64,000 bases of DNA from Deltaproteobacteria bacterium (GCA_016178705.1 JACOST010000005.1:62001-126000); one strand, 5' to 3'; numbered from the stretch's first letter, positions 24,473 to 33,834 are shown. Translations and numbers: made by a program. Notes: a model not told the origin generated them from the letters alone.

Positions 24473-25651
24473 ATGTCGGGACCACTCACGGGTCTTCGCG
24501 TCCTCGATCTGACCCGCTATCTCGCCGGGCCGTACTGCACGATGTTGCTCGGCGACATGGGCGCTGAGGTGATCAAGATCGAGCCGCCCGCTGGTGCCCG
24601 CGCGTTTGCGCAAACCGCGCGCGGCACCGATAGCTACTTTTTTCTCTCCGCCAATCGCAACAAGCGCAGCGTCACGCTCGACGTCAGGCGTGACGAGGGG
24701 AAACCGGTCTTCCGTCGATTGGTAGCCGCCGCCGACGTTGTCGTCGAAAATTTCCGGCCGTCGGTCATGCCGCGACTCGGGTTGGGCTATGGCGATCTCG
24801 CCACACTCAATCCGCGGCTGGTGTACTGTGGGATCTCCGGCTTCGGCGCCACCGGTCCGTACGCGGAACGACCGGGCTTCGATCAGATCGCGCAGGGCAT
24901 GTCGGGTCTGATGAGTGTGACCGGCACTGCGGAGAGCGGCCCGCTGCGCGTTGGCATCGCCATCGGCGATTTGCTCGCCGGCACCTTTGCGGCGTGGGGG
25001 ATCACGCTCGCGCTCTACCAGCGCACGCAGTCGGGCCGCGGTCAGGAAGTCACCACCTCCCTGCTCGAAGCGCTGGTTGGCGTGCTGTCGTGGAGTGCCG
25101 GAATGTACTTCGACAGTGGTCAGCCACCGCCGCCGGCCGGCAATCATCATCCGCTGGCATCGCCGTACGGCGTGTTTCAGGCACGCGATCGCGCGTTCAA
25201 CATCGCCTGCGGCAACGAGCGTCAATGGCAGCAACTGTGTCGCGCGCTCGATTGCCCCGCGCTGCTCGACGACCCGCGCTTCCGCGAGCCCGGCGGCCGA
25301 GTGAAGAACCGCGCCGCGCTGACCGCGTTGCTCAACGAGCGTCTGGCGACCCACGATGCGGCCGCGTGGGTGGTCCTGCTCAATCAACACAACGTGCCAT
25401 GCGGCCCGATCAACAACATCGCCGAGGTCTTCGCCGATCCGCAGATCCACGCCCGTGCGATGCTCGTCGAGTTGCTCCATCCCATACTTGGGACCTTCAA
25501 GACGACGGGCATTCCGGTCAAACTCAGCACGACACCGGGCGCCGTCGCGTCTCTGCCGCCGACACTTGGTGCCGACACCGACGACGTGTTGGCGACACTA
25601 GGATATAGCGGCGACGAAATCCGCGCCTTGCGCGCGGCGGGCACCATTTAG
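24473..25651 (+). CDS. CaiB/BaiF family CoA transferase (class III)
   Basis: A 392-residue protein from the ATG at 24473; a TTG at 24410 is possible but overlaps the upstream gene. The family N-terminus LTGLRVLDLTRYLAGPYCT and GDMGAEVIKIEPP are clear. The catalytic aspartate is in ERPGFDQIAQGMSGLMSVTG. NKRSVTLDVRRDEG and AWGITLALYQRTQSGRGQEV are also family-typical. Class III transferases move CoA between carboxylic acids through an aspartyl thioester. With the enoyl-CoA hydratase gene 50 bases upstream, it likely activates a carboxylic acid for degradation. The substrate is not predictable. Confidence 0.88.
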   Translation: MSGPLTGLRVLDLTRYLAGPYCTMLLGDMGAEVIKIEPPAGARAFAQTARGTDSYFFLSANRNKRSVTLDVRRDEGKPVFRRLVAAADVVVENFRPSVMPRLGLGYGDLATLNPRLVYCGISGFGATGPYAERPGFDQIAQGMSGLMSVTGTAESGPLRVGIAIGDLLAGTFAAWGITLALYQRTQSGRGQEVTTSLLEALVGVLSWSAGMYFDSGQPPPPAGNHHPLASPYGVFQARDRAFNIACGNERQWQQLCRALDCPALLDDPRFREPGGRVKNRAALTALLNERLATHDAAAWVVLLNQHNVPCGPINNIAEVFADPQIHARAMLVELLHPILGTFKTTGIPVKLSTTPGAVASLPPTLGADTDDVLATLGYSGDEIRALRAAGTI

Positions 25652-25757
25652 CCCTGATGAGACATAACATGGGCGGCGGGGTTGCGGTTTGTCCGCGCAA
25701 GCTGCGCGGTTGGGCAAGGTTTCGCGTGCATTCCTGACGTCATTGAGAATGAGGTCT

Positions 25758-25827
25758 TGGGAGGGCGAGGCTCCCGCCGAGCCGCGGCACCATCGTCGCG
25801 CGGCTCGCCGGAAGGCTCGCCCTCCCA
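25758..25827. repeat. Hairpin repeat, GGGAGGGCGAGGCTCC type
   Basis: Left arm 25758-25786 begins TGGGAGGGCGAGGCTCCCGC; right arm 25797-25827 ends GAAGGCTCGCCCTCCCA. They pair over about 28 bases with a few mismatches and a short loop. It lies in a 460-base gap (25652-26113) that otherwise holds no recognisable gene, RNA or terminator. Similar hairpins recur across unrelated bacterial genomes. Confidence 0.75.
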
Positions 25828-26113
25828 GATTCGCCCACCGATCTTTTGTCCCATCGGGGTTAGATCGGTGCTGTGCGGCCGCGCGCTTGCGCCAGCGCAA
25901 GTTGCTGCGCTATGAGCAGCAACATGACACGCAAGACGGACTCACACACGCGGGCCGTTATTGGGAGGTCCGCAACGAGTCGTTCGTAGTTCGCTGACGG
26001 ACCGCTTGATCAGTTGCGCAGCGTCAGTGGCGCGCTGAGTCTGACCGCTCGTCAGCGCTCCGGACTACACGTGCCGCCAAGGTCGTCAGCGAGCGACACG
26101 CCGAGGAAATGCT

Positions 26114-27160
26114 GTGAACTGTGCCAACTTCGTTGCAAACGGCGCCCACTGGCGCCACCTCGGCCCCGCAGTGCTGACACGCGGTCGGGCCGGCGGCTTC
26201 GACTGCGGCGTGGTTGGCGACCCGTGCATCGTGTGGGATCCTGAGATCGCCAACTGGCGCATGTTCTACTTCGCCGCCGGCGATCAGTTCAGCTCGGTCG
26301 CCACCGGCGTGGCCATCGCACGTTCCCCCAAACATGTCGACGCCGGCGATTGGGTGCGCACCGGGCGCCTCCCGATCGAAGGTCCTCACGCCGCGCTGTG
26401 CCACAAGTTCTGGGTACTGATGGATCCGCACACTCCCGGTCAAGCCGCGTGCGTCGGTGATGAGTACGTCGGATTCTTCACCAGCCTTTACGACGGCGCG
26501 AAGGTGATCTGCCGCGCACGCGCCCGCTCGCTGAGCGGCCCCTGGCACAGCGACGGAGCGCCGGTGATCGCCAAGGGCAGCCAGGCCGCGTTCGACGGAC
26601 GCGGCGCCGATGCAGTCACCGCCTACTGGTTTGCCGATCGTGGTCGCATTCTGCTTTTCTACATGGCGTACCCGGCCGAGCCGCAGAGCGAGCAACCGCT
26701 GTCACCGCTCGGCCCTTGCCAAGCCGTCGCGCTGCTCGACCCGATGCAGTCGGAAGCGGAGAAGCTCGGCCCCATCCTGCGGCCAGGCAGCGCGGCGCGC
26801 CATTGGTGCAGTGGATGGATTGGGGGCTTGCAGCTCTTGCCGACCGCTGATCCACAATGGGTGGCGTTAATCAATGGGTCGGCCACGCCAGTGTACGAAG
26901 GTCACGGCGAACCCGACCCGAGCGTCGGTGGTTGGGCGCGCTGCGACGAAGCGTTTCCGGTGTCGGGCTGGAAGTTCGACCTCAAGCAGAGCCCGATCGA
27001 ACTACCCTCGCAGCTCTCCATCGCGGCCAAGCAACACGGGGAGAGCACCAACCTGTGGCGCCACTATCTGCTCGTGCTGCCCGACGAGCGCGCCCGCATC
27101 TACTACAACTCGGGCACGTACGGCGCGGAGCAACTCTACGCTCGTGTATGGCACGTGTGA
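26114..27160 (+). CDS. Predicted five-bladed beta-propeller protein (GH43/GH32-like fold)
   Basis: A 348-residue protein with a GTG start about seven bases after GAGGAAA. Blade-like segments recur: GVVGDPCIVWDPEIANWRMF then YFAAG, GDEYVGFFTSLYDG, GAKVICRARARSLSGPW, GADAVTAYWFADRGRILLFY, RIYYNSGTYG. The DPCIVWD motif and the W-R-M-F-Y pattern are typical of glycosidase-type propellers (GH43, GH32, GH130). No signal peptide is seen, so it may be cytoplasmic. It may be an inverting glycosidase or phosphorylase, or only fold-related. No sugar transporter lies beside it. purB follows after 43 bases of TCACGA-like sequence. Confidence 0.5.
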   Translation: MNCANFVANGAHWRHLGPAVLTRGRAGGFDCGVVGDPCIVWDPEIANWRMFYFAAGDQFSSVATGVAIARSPKHVDAGDWVRTGRLPIEGPHAALCHKFWVLMDPHTPGQAACVGDEYVGFFTSLYDGAKVICRARARSLSGPWHSDGAPVIAKGSQAAFDGRGADAVTAYWFADRGRILLFYMAYPAEPQSEQPLSPLGPCQAVALLDPMQSEAEKLGPILRPGSAARHWCSGWIGGLQLLPTADPQWVALINGSATPVYEGHGEPDPSVGGWARCDEAFPVSGWKFDLKQSPIELPSQLSIAAKQHGESTNLWRHYLLVLPDERARIYYNSGTYGAEQLYARVWHV

Positions 27161-27203
27161 ACTCGTGATTCGGGCGCGTGACTCGTGCTAAGAGTGACGA
27201 GCC
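27161..27203. repeat. CGTGA-unit repeat between propeller gene and purB
   Basis: The gap reads ACTCGTGATTCGGGCGCGTG then ACTCGTGCTAAGAGTGACGAG. These are degenerate units of the dispersed CGTGA/TCACG family; this is one of its weakest members. Confidence 0.4.
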
Positions 27204-28664
27204 ATGCGTGAGAAGTCGTCCCGAATACGAGCCACGAGCACGCATCACGCCCCGACCGACATTCTCGCCGAGCGCTATGCCAGCGCCGCGATGGCGGCGT
27301 TCTGGTCGCCCGGCGGAAAGATCGTGCTCGAACGCGAGTACTGGATCGCGGTGCTGCGCGCGCAGCGCGCGCTGGGTATTGCGATCCCCGCCGCCGCCAT
27401 CGCCGCCTACGAACGCGTGAAGGACCACGTCGATCTCGACAGCATCCGCGCCCGCGAACGGGTCACGCGCCACGACGTGAAGGCGCGCATCGAGGAATTT
27501 TGCGCGCTCGCCGGCCACGAGCACATCCATAAGGGTCTGACCAGCCGCGACCTCACCGAGAACGTCGAGCAACTACAGATCCGCCGCTCGCTCGAACTCG
27601 TGCGCATCAAGTCGGCCGCGTGCCTCTACCGCCTGTCGCGGCGCGTGCGCGAGTTTCGCGACGTTGCCATCACCGGCCGCTCGCACAACGTCGCCGCTCA
27701 GCCGACCACCGTCGGCCGCCGCCTCGCCATGTTCGGCGAGGAGATGCTGCTGGCCTTTCGCCAACTCGACTCCGTGCTGCAGCGCTATCCCTTGCGCGGC
27801 CTAAAAGGACCCGTCGGGACGCAACTCGATCAGTTGACGCTCTTCAACGGCAACGCCAAGAAAGTCGCCAAGCTCGAAGCTGCGGTTGTGCGCTTCCTCG
27901 GCTTCACGCACGCACTGACCGCGACCGGGCAAGTGTATCCGCGCAGCCTCGACTTCGAAGTCGTCAGCGCGCTCTATCAGCTCGGCGCCGGACCCAGCAG
28001 CTTCGCGAAAACCTGGCGGCTGATGAGCGGCTTCGAACTGGCGTCCGAGGGTTTCCAGGAAGGCCAAGTCGGTTCGTCGGCGATGCCGCACAAGATGAAC
28101 GCCCGCAGCTGCGAGCGCCTCAACGGCTTGCACGTCGTGCTGCGCGGCTATCTCACCATGGTGACCGGACTGGCCGGCGATCAGTGGAACGAAGGCGACG
28201 TGTCATGCTCGGTAGTGCGACGGGTAGCGCTGCCGGGCGCGATGATGGCAGCCGATGGCTTGCTGGAGACGTTTTTGACGGTGCTCGATGAGTTGGTGAT
28301 TTTCCCCGACGCGATCGCCGCCGAGCGCGAGCGCTACCTGCCCTTTCTCGCCACCACGACGATCCTCATGGAAGCCGTGCGCCACGGCGCCGGACGCGAA
28401 CAAGCCCATGCCGCGATCCAGGCGCACACTCAAGCCGTCGTCCGCGCGCTGCGCCGAGGTCGGCGCGACAACGATCTGCTCGACCGGCTCGCCGCCGACC
28501 GACGCGTCGGATTGAGCCAGAAACAGCTCCAGTCGTTGCTCGGTGCCAAGAGCGCGTTCGTCGGCGCCGCCCGAACCCAAGCCGACGCGTTTGTCAGTGA
28601 AGTCGAAACACTGGTGAAGCAACTTCCCGAAGCCAAGCGCTACGTACCGCGCGAAATCATCTAG
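27204..28664 (+). CDS. purB: Adenylosuccinate lyase
   Basis: A 486-residue protein of the fumarase/aspartase superfamily. The signature loop GSSAMPHKMNARSCERL (residues about 290-306) carries the catalytic serine. GHEHIHKGLTSRDLTENV and SHNVAAQPTTVGRRLA supply the other active-site regions, including the conserved histidines. It cleaves SAICAR and adenylosuccinate in purine synthesis, giving fumarate. The N-terminal 15 residues are unusual; the true start could be a little later. The following gene is an unrelated regulator, so it is likely transcribed alone. Confidence 0.92.
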   Translation: MREKSSRIRATSTHHAPTDILAERYASAAMAAFWSPGGKIVLEREYWIAVLRAQRALGIAIPAAAIAAYERVKDHVDLDSIRARERVTRHDVKARIEEFCALAGHEHIHKGLTSRDLTENVEQLQIRRSLELVRIKSAACLYRLSRRVREFRDVAITGRSHNVAAQPTTVGRRLAMFGEEMLLAFRQLDSVLQRYPLRGLKGPVGTQLDQLTLFNGNAKKVAKLEAAVVRFLGFTHALTATGQVYPRSLDFEVVSALYQLGAGPSSFAKTWRLMSGFELASEGFQEGQVGSSAMPHKMNARSCERLNGLHVVLRGYLTMVTGLAGDQWNEGDVSCSVVRRVALPGAMMAADGLLETFLTVLDELVIFPDAIAAERERYLPFLATTTILMEAVRHGAGREQAHAAIQAHTQAVVRALRRGRRDNDLLDRLAADRRVGLSQKQLQSLLGAKSAFVGAARTQADAFVSEVETLVKQLPEAKRYVPREII

Positions 28665-28837
28665 CGAGCTGCCGACGCGCTATCTCAGCGGACAGCGGAG
28701 CAGCCTGGAGCCCAACACAATCGACTGGTAATGCAACTTTGGGGCTTCCGATGGGCTGCAGATTCGGTTAAACATGGACTCGTTGTGTGGTTTTCGTTCA
28801 CCGCGGGTCACCCCGCCGAAACTCGACGAGGATTCTG

Positions 28838-29272
28838 ATGGCCAAACGTCGCAGCAATGAACTCTCACTCGGCGCGGTGCTCAAGCGCCGACGCCGCCAA
28901 TTAGAAATGACCCAGTCGCAGGTGTCCGACAAAGTCGGCTGTCGCGCCAACTACATCGCGTACCTCGAAAGTGACGCGCGCCGGCCCAGTCATAGCGTGG
29001 TCGCCAAGCTCGCCCGCGCGCTCGATCTCGACCAGCAGGAGCTGTACTTTCTCGCCTACCCGCAGGCGAAGGCTCTGATGCGCCCCGAGCGCCCGGAGCC
29101 GGAGTCGGCATGGCTGCGCTTCAAGGCCAACAAGCGCCTGCACGTGCGCCACAGCATTACCCGCGGCGAGTTCTCCGCGCTCGAACGCGTCGCGTCACTC
29201 GGAGCGGTGCGCACACAGCGCGATTTCCTCTTCATCCTGCAAACGATTCGGCAAGCGCTCACGGACGAGTGA
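28838..29272 (+). CDS. XRE-family transcriptional regulator
   Basis: A 144-residue protein from the ATG at 28838, with GAGGA eight bases upstream. Residues about 10-65 form a Cro/CI helix-turn-helix: LGAVLKRRRRQLEMTQSQVS then DKVGCRANYIAYLESDARRP and LARALDLDQQELYFLAYPQA. The C-terminal half (RHSITRGEFSALERVASLG) is a small helical tail without a recognised domain. The 170-base upstream region shows no obvious dyad. Its targets are unknown. Confidence 0.85.
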   Translation: MAKRRSNELSLGAVLKRRRRQLEMTQSQVSDKVGCRANYIAYLESDARRPSHSVVAKLARALDLDQQELYFLAYPQAKALMRPERPEPESAWLRFKANKRLHVRHSITRGEFSALERVASLGAVRTQRDFLFILQTIRQALTDE

Positions 29273-29307
29273 CGCGGCACGACGGCGGACGGGATATCGT
29301 CCTCCGC

Positions 29308-29754
29308 CTACTTCGCGGGCGGCTGGTACTCCATCTTGATCTCGCCCTTGTTGTCGACGAACGGCGAGCGTGAGATCTGGACCCGCAAGCCCTTGAAGCG
29401 CGCCACGGCATCCGCCCGGGTGAAATCGAAGACGTGCATTTCGAACGGGCTGTCGGCGCCTAGAATCTGACCCTCGGCCCCGAACTGTTTCGCATAGTGG
29501 TCGGCCGCCGCTTTGATCTGATCGAGCGGGATGATGAACACAGCGATCTGCTTGGTGCCGCCGCGTTCGAGCGCAATCGCATCGGTGCTGAGCTTGCGAT
29601 TGAGCTGCGCGCCGGGAAATGGCTCCAACAGCATCGTCGCTGGATCGAATATGCGCGCCAGCCATTGCGCCGGACCTTCTTCAGCAGCCGCTCCGCGGAG
29701 GGCCACAGCTAAGCAGACGAGTATCGGCGCCACGCCTCTAGTGAACGTCCTCAT
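29308..29754 (-). CDS. Small exported protein of unknown function
   Basis: A 148-residue protein with a signal peptide (MRTFTRGVAPILVCLAVALR, cleavage near GAAAEEG). The mature part is about 125 residues, mixed charge, without cysteines, membrane segments or motifs I recognise. Its ATG overlaps the gloA stop by four bases, so it is co-translated with a glyoxalase. It is likely periplasmic. Confidence 0.7.
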   Translation of the reverse strand: MRTFTRGVAPILVCLAVALRGAAAEEGPAQWLARIFDPATMLLEPFPGAQLNRKLSTDAIALERGGTKQIAVFIIPLDQIKAAADHYAKQFGAEGQILGADSPFEMHVFDFTRADAVARFKGLRVQISRSPFVDNKGEIKMEYQPPAK

Positions 29755-30134
29755 GCGACTTGAATCAGCTCGATTCTGTAACCGTTGGGGTCCTCGACGA
29801 ACGCGATCTCTGTCCCGCCATGTTTCATCGGACCGGGCTCACGCACGATGTTCGCGCCCTTCGCCCGCAACTCGTCGCAGGTGCGATAGATGTCCCGCAC
29901 GCCGAGGGCGAGATGGCCAAAGCCGTTACCGACATCGTACTCGTGCGTATCCCAGTTGTGGGTCAGCTCGACCACGGCGGTCTTGTCTTCGCTGTCGTAG
30001 CCGACGAACGCCAACGTGAACCGGCCGCCGGGAAAGTCATGCTTGCGCAACAGCGTCATCCCGAGCGTGTCGCAGTAGAAACGCAACGACTCGTCGAGAT
30101 CGTTGACGCGGATCATGGTGTGCAGCAAACGCAT
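29751..30134 (-). CDS. gloA: Lactoylglutathione lyase (glyoxalase I)
   Basis: A 127-residue vicinal-oxygen-chelate protein. The start MRLLHTMIRVNDLDESLRFY gives His5; VVELTHNWDTHEYDVGNGFG gives the glutamate and the YDxGxGFGH block; HLALGV carries the second histidine and EDPNGYRIELIQ the last glutamate. All four metal ligands are therefore present. It converts the hemithioacetal of methylglyoxal and glutathione to lactoylglutathione; glutamate-cysteine ligase for glutathione-type thiols is at 40961. A small exported-protein gene is coupled downstream. Confidence 0.93.
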   Translation of the reverse strand: MRLLHTMIRVNDLDESLRFYCDTLGMTLLRKHDFPGGRFTLAFVGYDSEDKTAVVELTHNWDTHEYDVGNGFGHLALGVRDIYRTCDELRAKGANIVREPGPMKHGGTEIAFVEDPNGYRIELIQVA

Positions 30135-30223
30135 CGCAGCTCCTTCGCGCCGCGCACTATTGCGGTTGCCGTGCGCGGGTTCAAGAGCGGTCGCTTGCGC
30201 CCGGTCGCTCGCACCCGGTGGAC

Positions 30224-31837
30224 TTACGAGTTCAGCGACCGCAGCCAGCGCTCTTCAAAATCCGCCAACTCGCCCGGATAGACGGCGGCGAAGGCGGCCG
30301 GAAGCGGCTGACGACTCAACTCGCCGACCAGCTGCGGTAACTTACGCGCCCCATAGCGATCGATGAGCTCGCGCACCGCGAGGTAACTCTGGGCATAGGC
30401 CACCAACGCGCGCTGCGGCGGCAGCGACGTGAGCGGCCCGACCAAATCGCGCAAATGAAACAGGGCGGCACCGTGGAGCGCATCTTCCGCCCACGTCCGT
30501 CGTTCGCCGTCCTGCTCCTCCTCGGCCCACACCGCGAGGCCTTCGCTCAGCCACACCGGGCAGCGGTTGTGCGACAGCTCCGCTGCCGCGTGATGCATGT
30601 ACTCATGGCGCAGCAGGCGGGCGAGCGCGGCATCGTCGGCATCGAGTCCACGCACCGGCACTTTGATGCGGCCATCGTACGCCCCACCGGCCCAATCGGG
30701 CGTCTGCGTGACAGCATGAAAATCCTGCGCGGCATAGAGCACCACCTCGGCGCGTCCGTCCGGCAGCGCCCCGAACTTCGAGCCAACCGCGCGGCGCGCG
30801 TCCTCGAGTCCCTCCAACACCAATTGGGCGGCGCGGCGATTCTCGCCGTCGGCAAAGCTGGCCCGGAAGTGCGGGCTTTCGAGCGCCGTGAAGTCCCACT
30901 CGGCGTCGATCTCACGCCCGAGCCGCTCGACCAAGGCGTCGAGTTGCGGCCCGTGAGCGCCAGCGTCACGTGCATGTTGCAGACATTCGAGGGCGTGCGT
31001 CCGATCGTTCTCGTGCAAGTACGCTTCGCCGAGCGCGAGCCAGGTCGCGGCGTCCTTGGCCCCGTCGGCAACGGCGCGTTCAAGATCGGCGCGCGCTTCG
31101 CCGAACTCACCAGCCTGCAAGCGCGCCACTCCCATCGCCTGGCGAACGTCGCTGCGCTCACCGAGCGCGAGCGCCTCGCGCAGGGAGTTGAGCGCCTCGG
31201 CGGGGCGACCCGCGTCGAGCGCGCGGCGGCCGGCGTCCAGCAACACCGCTTGCAAATTCTGCCGCAGCACCGGTTGATCCGGCACGAGTCGCAACGCCTG
31301 GCGGAGGCGCTCTGCCGCCGACTCGAGCTCGCCGCGTTGCGCCATTTCGACCGCGGCCGCGTTGAGTTGCAGCGCCTCAGAGTCGGCGTGCAGTTGCGTC
31401 GCCGGTTGGTGCGGCGGCTCGATCGGTTGCAACGCGGCGGTGGTGAACGGCACGCCCAAGCGCGCCTCCGGACCAACTTGATTCGGTGGAGACGTTCGAC
31501 GCAAGGCCAGCGCCGTGAAGACGAGTAGGATAGCCAGCAGAGCCAGCGCCCCCGTCCGCAGTGCGGTCGCAACCGGTGGCACCGGCGGGTCGATGACGGG
31601 GGGATTCGGCGCGTTGAACGGCACGACACGGATTTGCGCACCGAGGGATTCGAGACGCAGGCGCAATTGGTGGGCGCGCTGCGCCGACAATTGCGCGTAC
31701 AAGCGCTGGGGTACCGGCGTGGTCCGATCGACTAGGGCGACATCCGGCAGCGTGGCGAGATACTCCAGCACCCGTTCGCGCGCGAGGTCGTTGCGATAGC
31801 CGAAGAGTACGAGATCACACTCGTCGCGCCCGTCCAT
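30224..31837 (-). CDS. Membrane-anchored TPR protein with a peptidase-MA (gluzincin) domain
   Basis: From the ATG at 31837 the protein is about 537 residues. Residues 1-85 form a small alpha/beta domain (LVLFGYRNDLARERVLEYLA ... LRLRLESLGAQIRVVP), like a ribosomal L7/L12-type C-domain. A single membrane segment follows near residue 100 (LALLAILLVFTALAL). Residues about 140-300 are TPR-like helical repeats. The C-terminal domain has the zinc motif RLLRHEYMHHAAAEL (HExxH) and WLSEGLAVWAEEEQ, where the glutamate is the third ligand, as in peptidase MA family members. The catalytic domain would be periplasmic. Its substrate is unknown. Confidence 0.8.
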   Translation of the reverse strand: MDGRDECDLVLFGYRNDLARERVLEYLATLPDVALVDRTTPVPQRLYAQLSAQRAHQLRLRLESLGAQIRVVPFNAPNPPVIDPPVPPVATALRTGALALLAILLVFTALALRRTSPPNQVGPEARLGVPFTTAALQPIEPPHQPATQLHADSEALQLNAAAVEMAQRGELESAAERLRQALRLVPDQPVLRQNLQAVLLDAGRRALDAGRPAEALNSLREALALGERSDVRQAMGVARLQAGEFGEARADLERAVADGAKDAATWLALGEAYLHENDRTHALECLQHARDAGAHGPQLDALVERLGREIDAEWDFTALESPHFRASFADGENRRAAQLVLEGLEDARRAVGSKFGALPDGRAEVVLYAAQDFHAVTQTPDWAGGAYDGRIKVPVRGLDADDAALARLLRHEYMHHAAAELSHNRCPVWLSEGLAVWAEEEQDGERRTWAEDALHGAALFHLRDLVGPLTSLPPQRALVAYAQSYLAVRELIDRYGARKLPQLVGELSRQPLPAAFAAVYPGELADFEERWLRSLNS

Positions 31838-31939
31838 CAGTCCACTCGTGCGCCCAACTCTAGCAGCGCTCTGCACCGCTCGCTACAACTCCCGCGACGG
31901 GTCGCCGGTCGGGCGAGCCGACGTCGTGCGCCGATGTCC

Positions 31940-31978
31940 GTTCCGACGAATCACGATTCACGAACACGATTCACGATC
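31940..31978. repeat. TCACGA-unit repeat after DUF3467 gene
   Basis: GACGAATCACGATTCACGAA is followed by CACGATTCACGATCTCA, ending at the stop of the DUF3467 gene. It belongs to the dispersed TCACGA family. Confidence 0.6.
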
Positions 31979-32287
31979 TCAGTGCATCACCTTGGGCATG
32001 TCGGTGGCTTCGTGAATCTCGCCGAAGGCACCTTCGTAGCGCCGGATGTTCTCTTCCAGCGCGCGCAGGATGCGCTTGGCGTGCTCGGGCGTGGTGATGA
32101 CGCGCGAGCGGAGATTGGCCAGGGCGCCCTGCGGCGCGCGCTGCGGCTGCACGAACAGGAAGTCGAGAATGAACTCTTCCTTGCGATGGCTCACCATCAT
32201 CAAGTTGGAGTACACGCCCAGCGCGTTGGCGGGGTCGATCTGAATTTGAATTTGTTGCTCGGGAACCGGCTTGATCTCATCGGCCAT
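31979..32287 (-). CDS. DUF3467 protein
   Basis: A 102-residue protein. The pattern IQIDPANALGVYSNLMMVSH followed by EEFILDFLFVQP and LRSRVITTPEHAKRILRALE is DUF3467, a small conserved bacterial family of unknown function. It overlaps the upstream hydrolase gene by 11 bases. Family context gives no function. Confidence 0.85.
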   Translation of the reverse strand: MADEIKPVPEQQIQIQIDPANALGVYSNLMMVSHRKEEFILDFLFVQPQRAPQGALANLRSRVITTPEHAKRILRALEENIRRYEGAFGEIHEATDMPKVMH

Positions 32288-32990
32288 GACGAACCTCCGT
32301 TGTCGCGGGCGGCACGATCTCGTGCAGCCAGCGCGTACTGGCGCTCACCAACTCGTCGATCACCTCGGCGGGCGACCGCTTGAGCGCCTTGGGAAGATTG
32401 AATGAGTGGTCGCCGCCGTCAACGACGTGCAACGTCGCGCGCGGCAACGACCGCAAGGTATGTTTGAGCAAATCGAGCGAGCACAGCGCGTCGCGCGTAC
32501 CGGCGAAGAACAACATCGGCGCCGTGATCGCGCTGAGATGCGCCACGCGCAGCTTGGTCGGCTGGCCGGCGGGATGGAGCGGATAGCCGAGCAACAACAG
32601 GCCGTGCACCGCTTCGCCTTGCGCTGCGAGGTGCGTCGCCATCCGCCCGCCCATCGACTTGCCGCCGATGATGAGCGCAGCCGGCGCCAACGTGGAATCA
32701 TTGCGAACCGCGGCGAGCACCCGCCGATAACAGTCTTCCAGCACCGGTGCCGGATCGGGCGCGCGCCGGCCGCGCTCGGTGTACAGGAAGTTGAACTTGA
32801 CGCTGAGGAATCCGCGCCCGGCCAGCCCTTCGTGCACTGCGCTGAGCAACGGATTGGTCATGTCGTTGCCGGCGCCGTGCGCGAGGATCACCGCGGTCCT
32901 GTGACCGGCCTCGAACTGATCGGGGTACGCGATGACGACGGACACCGCGCCGCGTTCGCCACAATCAACCTTGCGTGGTTCGATGCGCAT
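32277..32990 (-). CDS. Alpha/beta hydrolase (KANSL3/Tex30-like dienelactone-hydrolase group)
   Basis: A 237-residue protein. The nucleophile elbow is GGKSMGGRMA with Ser; the oxyanion segment is AVILAHGAGNDMTNPLL; the acid is probably in FFAGTRDALCS and the base in VDGGDHSFNLPK. LSVKFNFLYTERGRRAPDP is also typical of the Tex30-like subgroup. It is soluble. Substrate unknown, likely a carboxylic ester. It overlaps DUF3467 by 11 bases. Confidence 0.82.
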   Translation of the reverse strand: MRIEPRKVDCGERGAVSVVIAYPDQFEAGHRTAVILAHGAGNDMTNPLLSAVHEGLAGRGFLSVKFNFLYTERGRRAPDPAPVLEDCYRRVLAAVRNDSTLAPAALIIGGKSMGGRMATHLAAQGEAVHGLLLLGYPLHPAGQPTKLRVAHLSAITAPMLFFAGTRDALCSLDLLKHTLRSLPRATLHVVDGGDHSFNLPKALKRSPAEVIDELVSASTRWLHEIVPPATTEVRHGR

Positions 32991-33017
32991 GCGCGCCGCG
33001 GGCGAAGTCGCGACGGC

Positions 33018-33758
33018 TCAGCCGCCCTTGGCCGACACCAACGGCTCGGCGGCGCCGTCGAGCAGCGTGCGCATGCGAGCAGCGAGCTGCGGACCTTTAC
33101 CGGCTGACTCGTGCTTGAAGTACACGTACGCGTCCTTCCACTGCCCCTCGACTGCCTGCATCCGGCGCGTCCACTCGGCGAGTTCGTCGTCGCTGTATTC
33201 GGGTTTGCGCAGGCGGAAGTAGCCGAAGTCGGCGGTGACTTCGAGCGGCGTGTTGCGGTCTTCGGTCTCCGCGACGCAGATCGCGACGCCGAAACGACGC
33301 AGGCATTCGTACACATCGTCGGCAAACCAACTCTGATTGCGGAACTCGAAGGCGGCGCGACAGCCCGGTGGCAGTTGGTGGAGAAAATCCTCCAAGCGCG
33401 ACGTATCCTTCTTCAAGAACGGCGGTAACTGGAACAGCATGGCACCCAGCCGGTGTTTGAGCGCCTGCGCGACATCGCAGAAGTCGCTCACCGCGTCGGC
33501 GGCGTCACGCAGCCGTAGATCATGGGTGATCCGCCGCGGCGCCTTCAAAGTGAAGGCGAAATGCTCCGGCACTTCCTTACCCCAAGCCTGCAACACCCGC
33601 ACAGTCGGCATCCGGTAGAAGGTGTAGTTGATCTCCACCGAGGTGAACCGCTCGGCATAGTAACGCAGCATCTGCTGCTCCGAGAGCCCGGCCGGATAAA
33701 ACGGCCCCAGCCACTCCTTGTAGCTATACCCGGACGTGCCGACCCAAAACGTTGCCAT
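33018..33758 (-). CDS. DUF72 family protein
   Basis: A 246-residue protein with the full DUF72 pattern: FWVGTSGYSYKEWLGPFYP, MLRYYAERFTSVEINYTFYR, LGAMLFQLPP, AFEFRNQSWF and AYVYFKHESAG. The fold is a TIM barrel like endonuclease IV, but the biochemical role is not known. It is 28 bases upstream of the hydrolase gene. Confidence 0.9.
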   Translation of the reverse strand: MATFWVGTSGYSYKEWLGPFYPAGLSEQQMLRYYAERFTSVEINYTFYRMPTVRVLQAWGKEVPEHFAFTLKAPRRITHDLRLRDAADAVSDFCDVAQALKHRLGAMLFQLPPFLKKDTSRLEDFLHQLPPGCRAAFEFRNQSWFADDVYECLRRFGVAICVAETEDRNTPLEVTADFGYFRLRKPEYSDDELAEWTRRMQAVEGQWKDAYVYFKHESAGKGPQLAARMRTLLDGAAEPLVSAKGG

Positions 33759-33834
33759 CGGGGAGCCTCTATCACGCCGTTCAGCGAGAGAACAACCGAG
33801 TCGACTGGGTGTGCCGTTGGTGATTTGCGGTGGT

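Noticed and set aside
25652-26113. tRNA or small RNA gene in the 460-base gap
   Set aside because: No cloverleaf or CCA-like end was recognised; only the hairpin repeat stands out.
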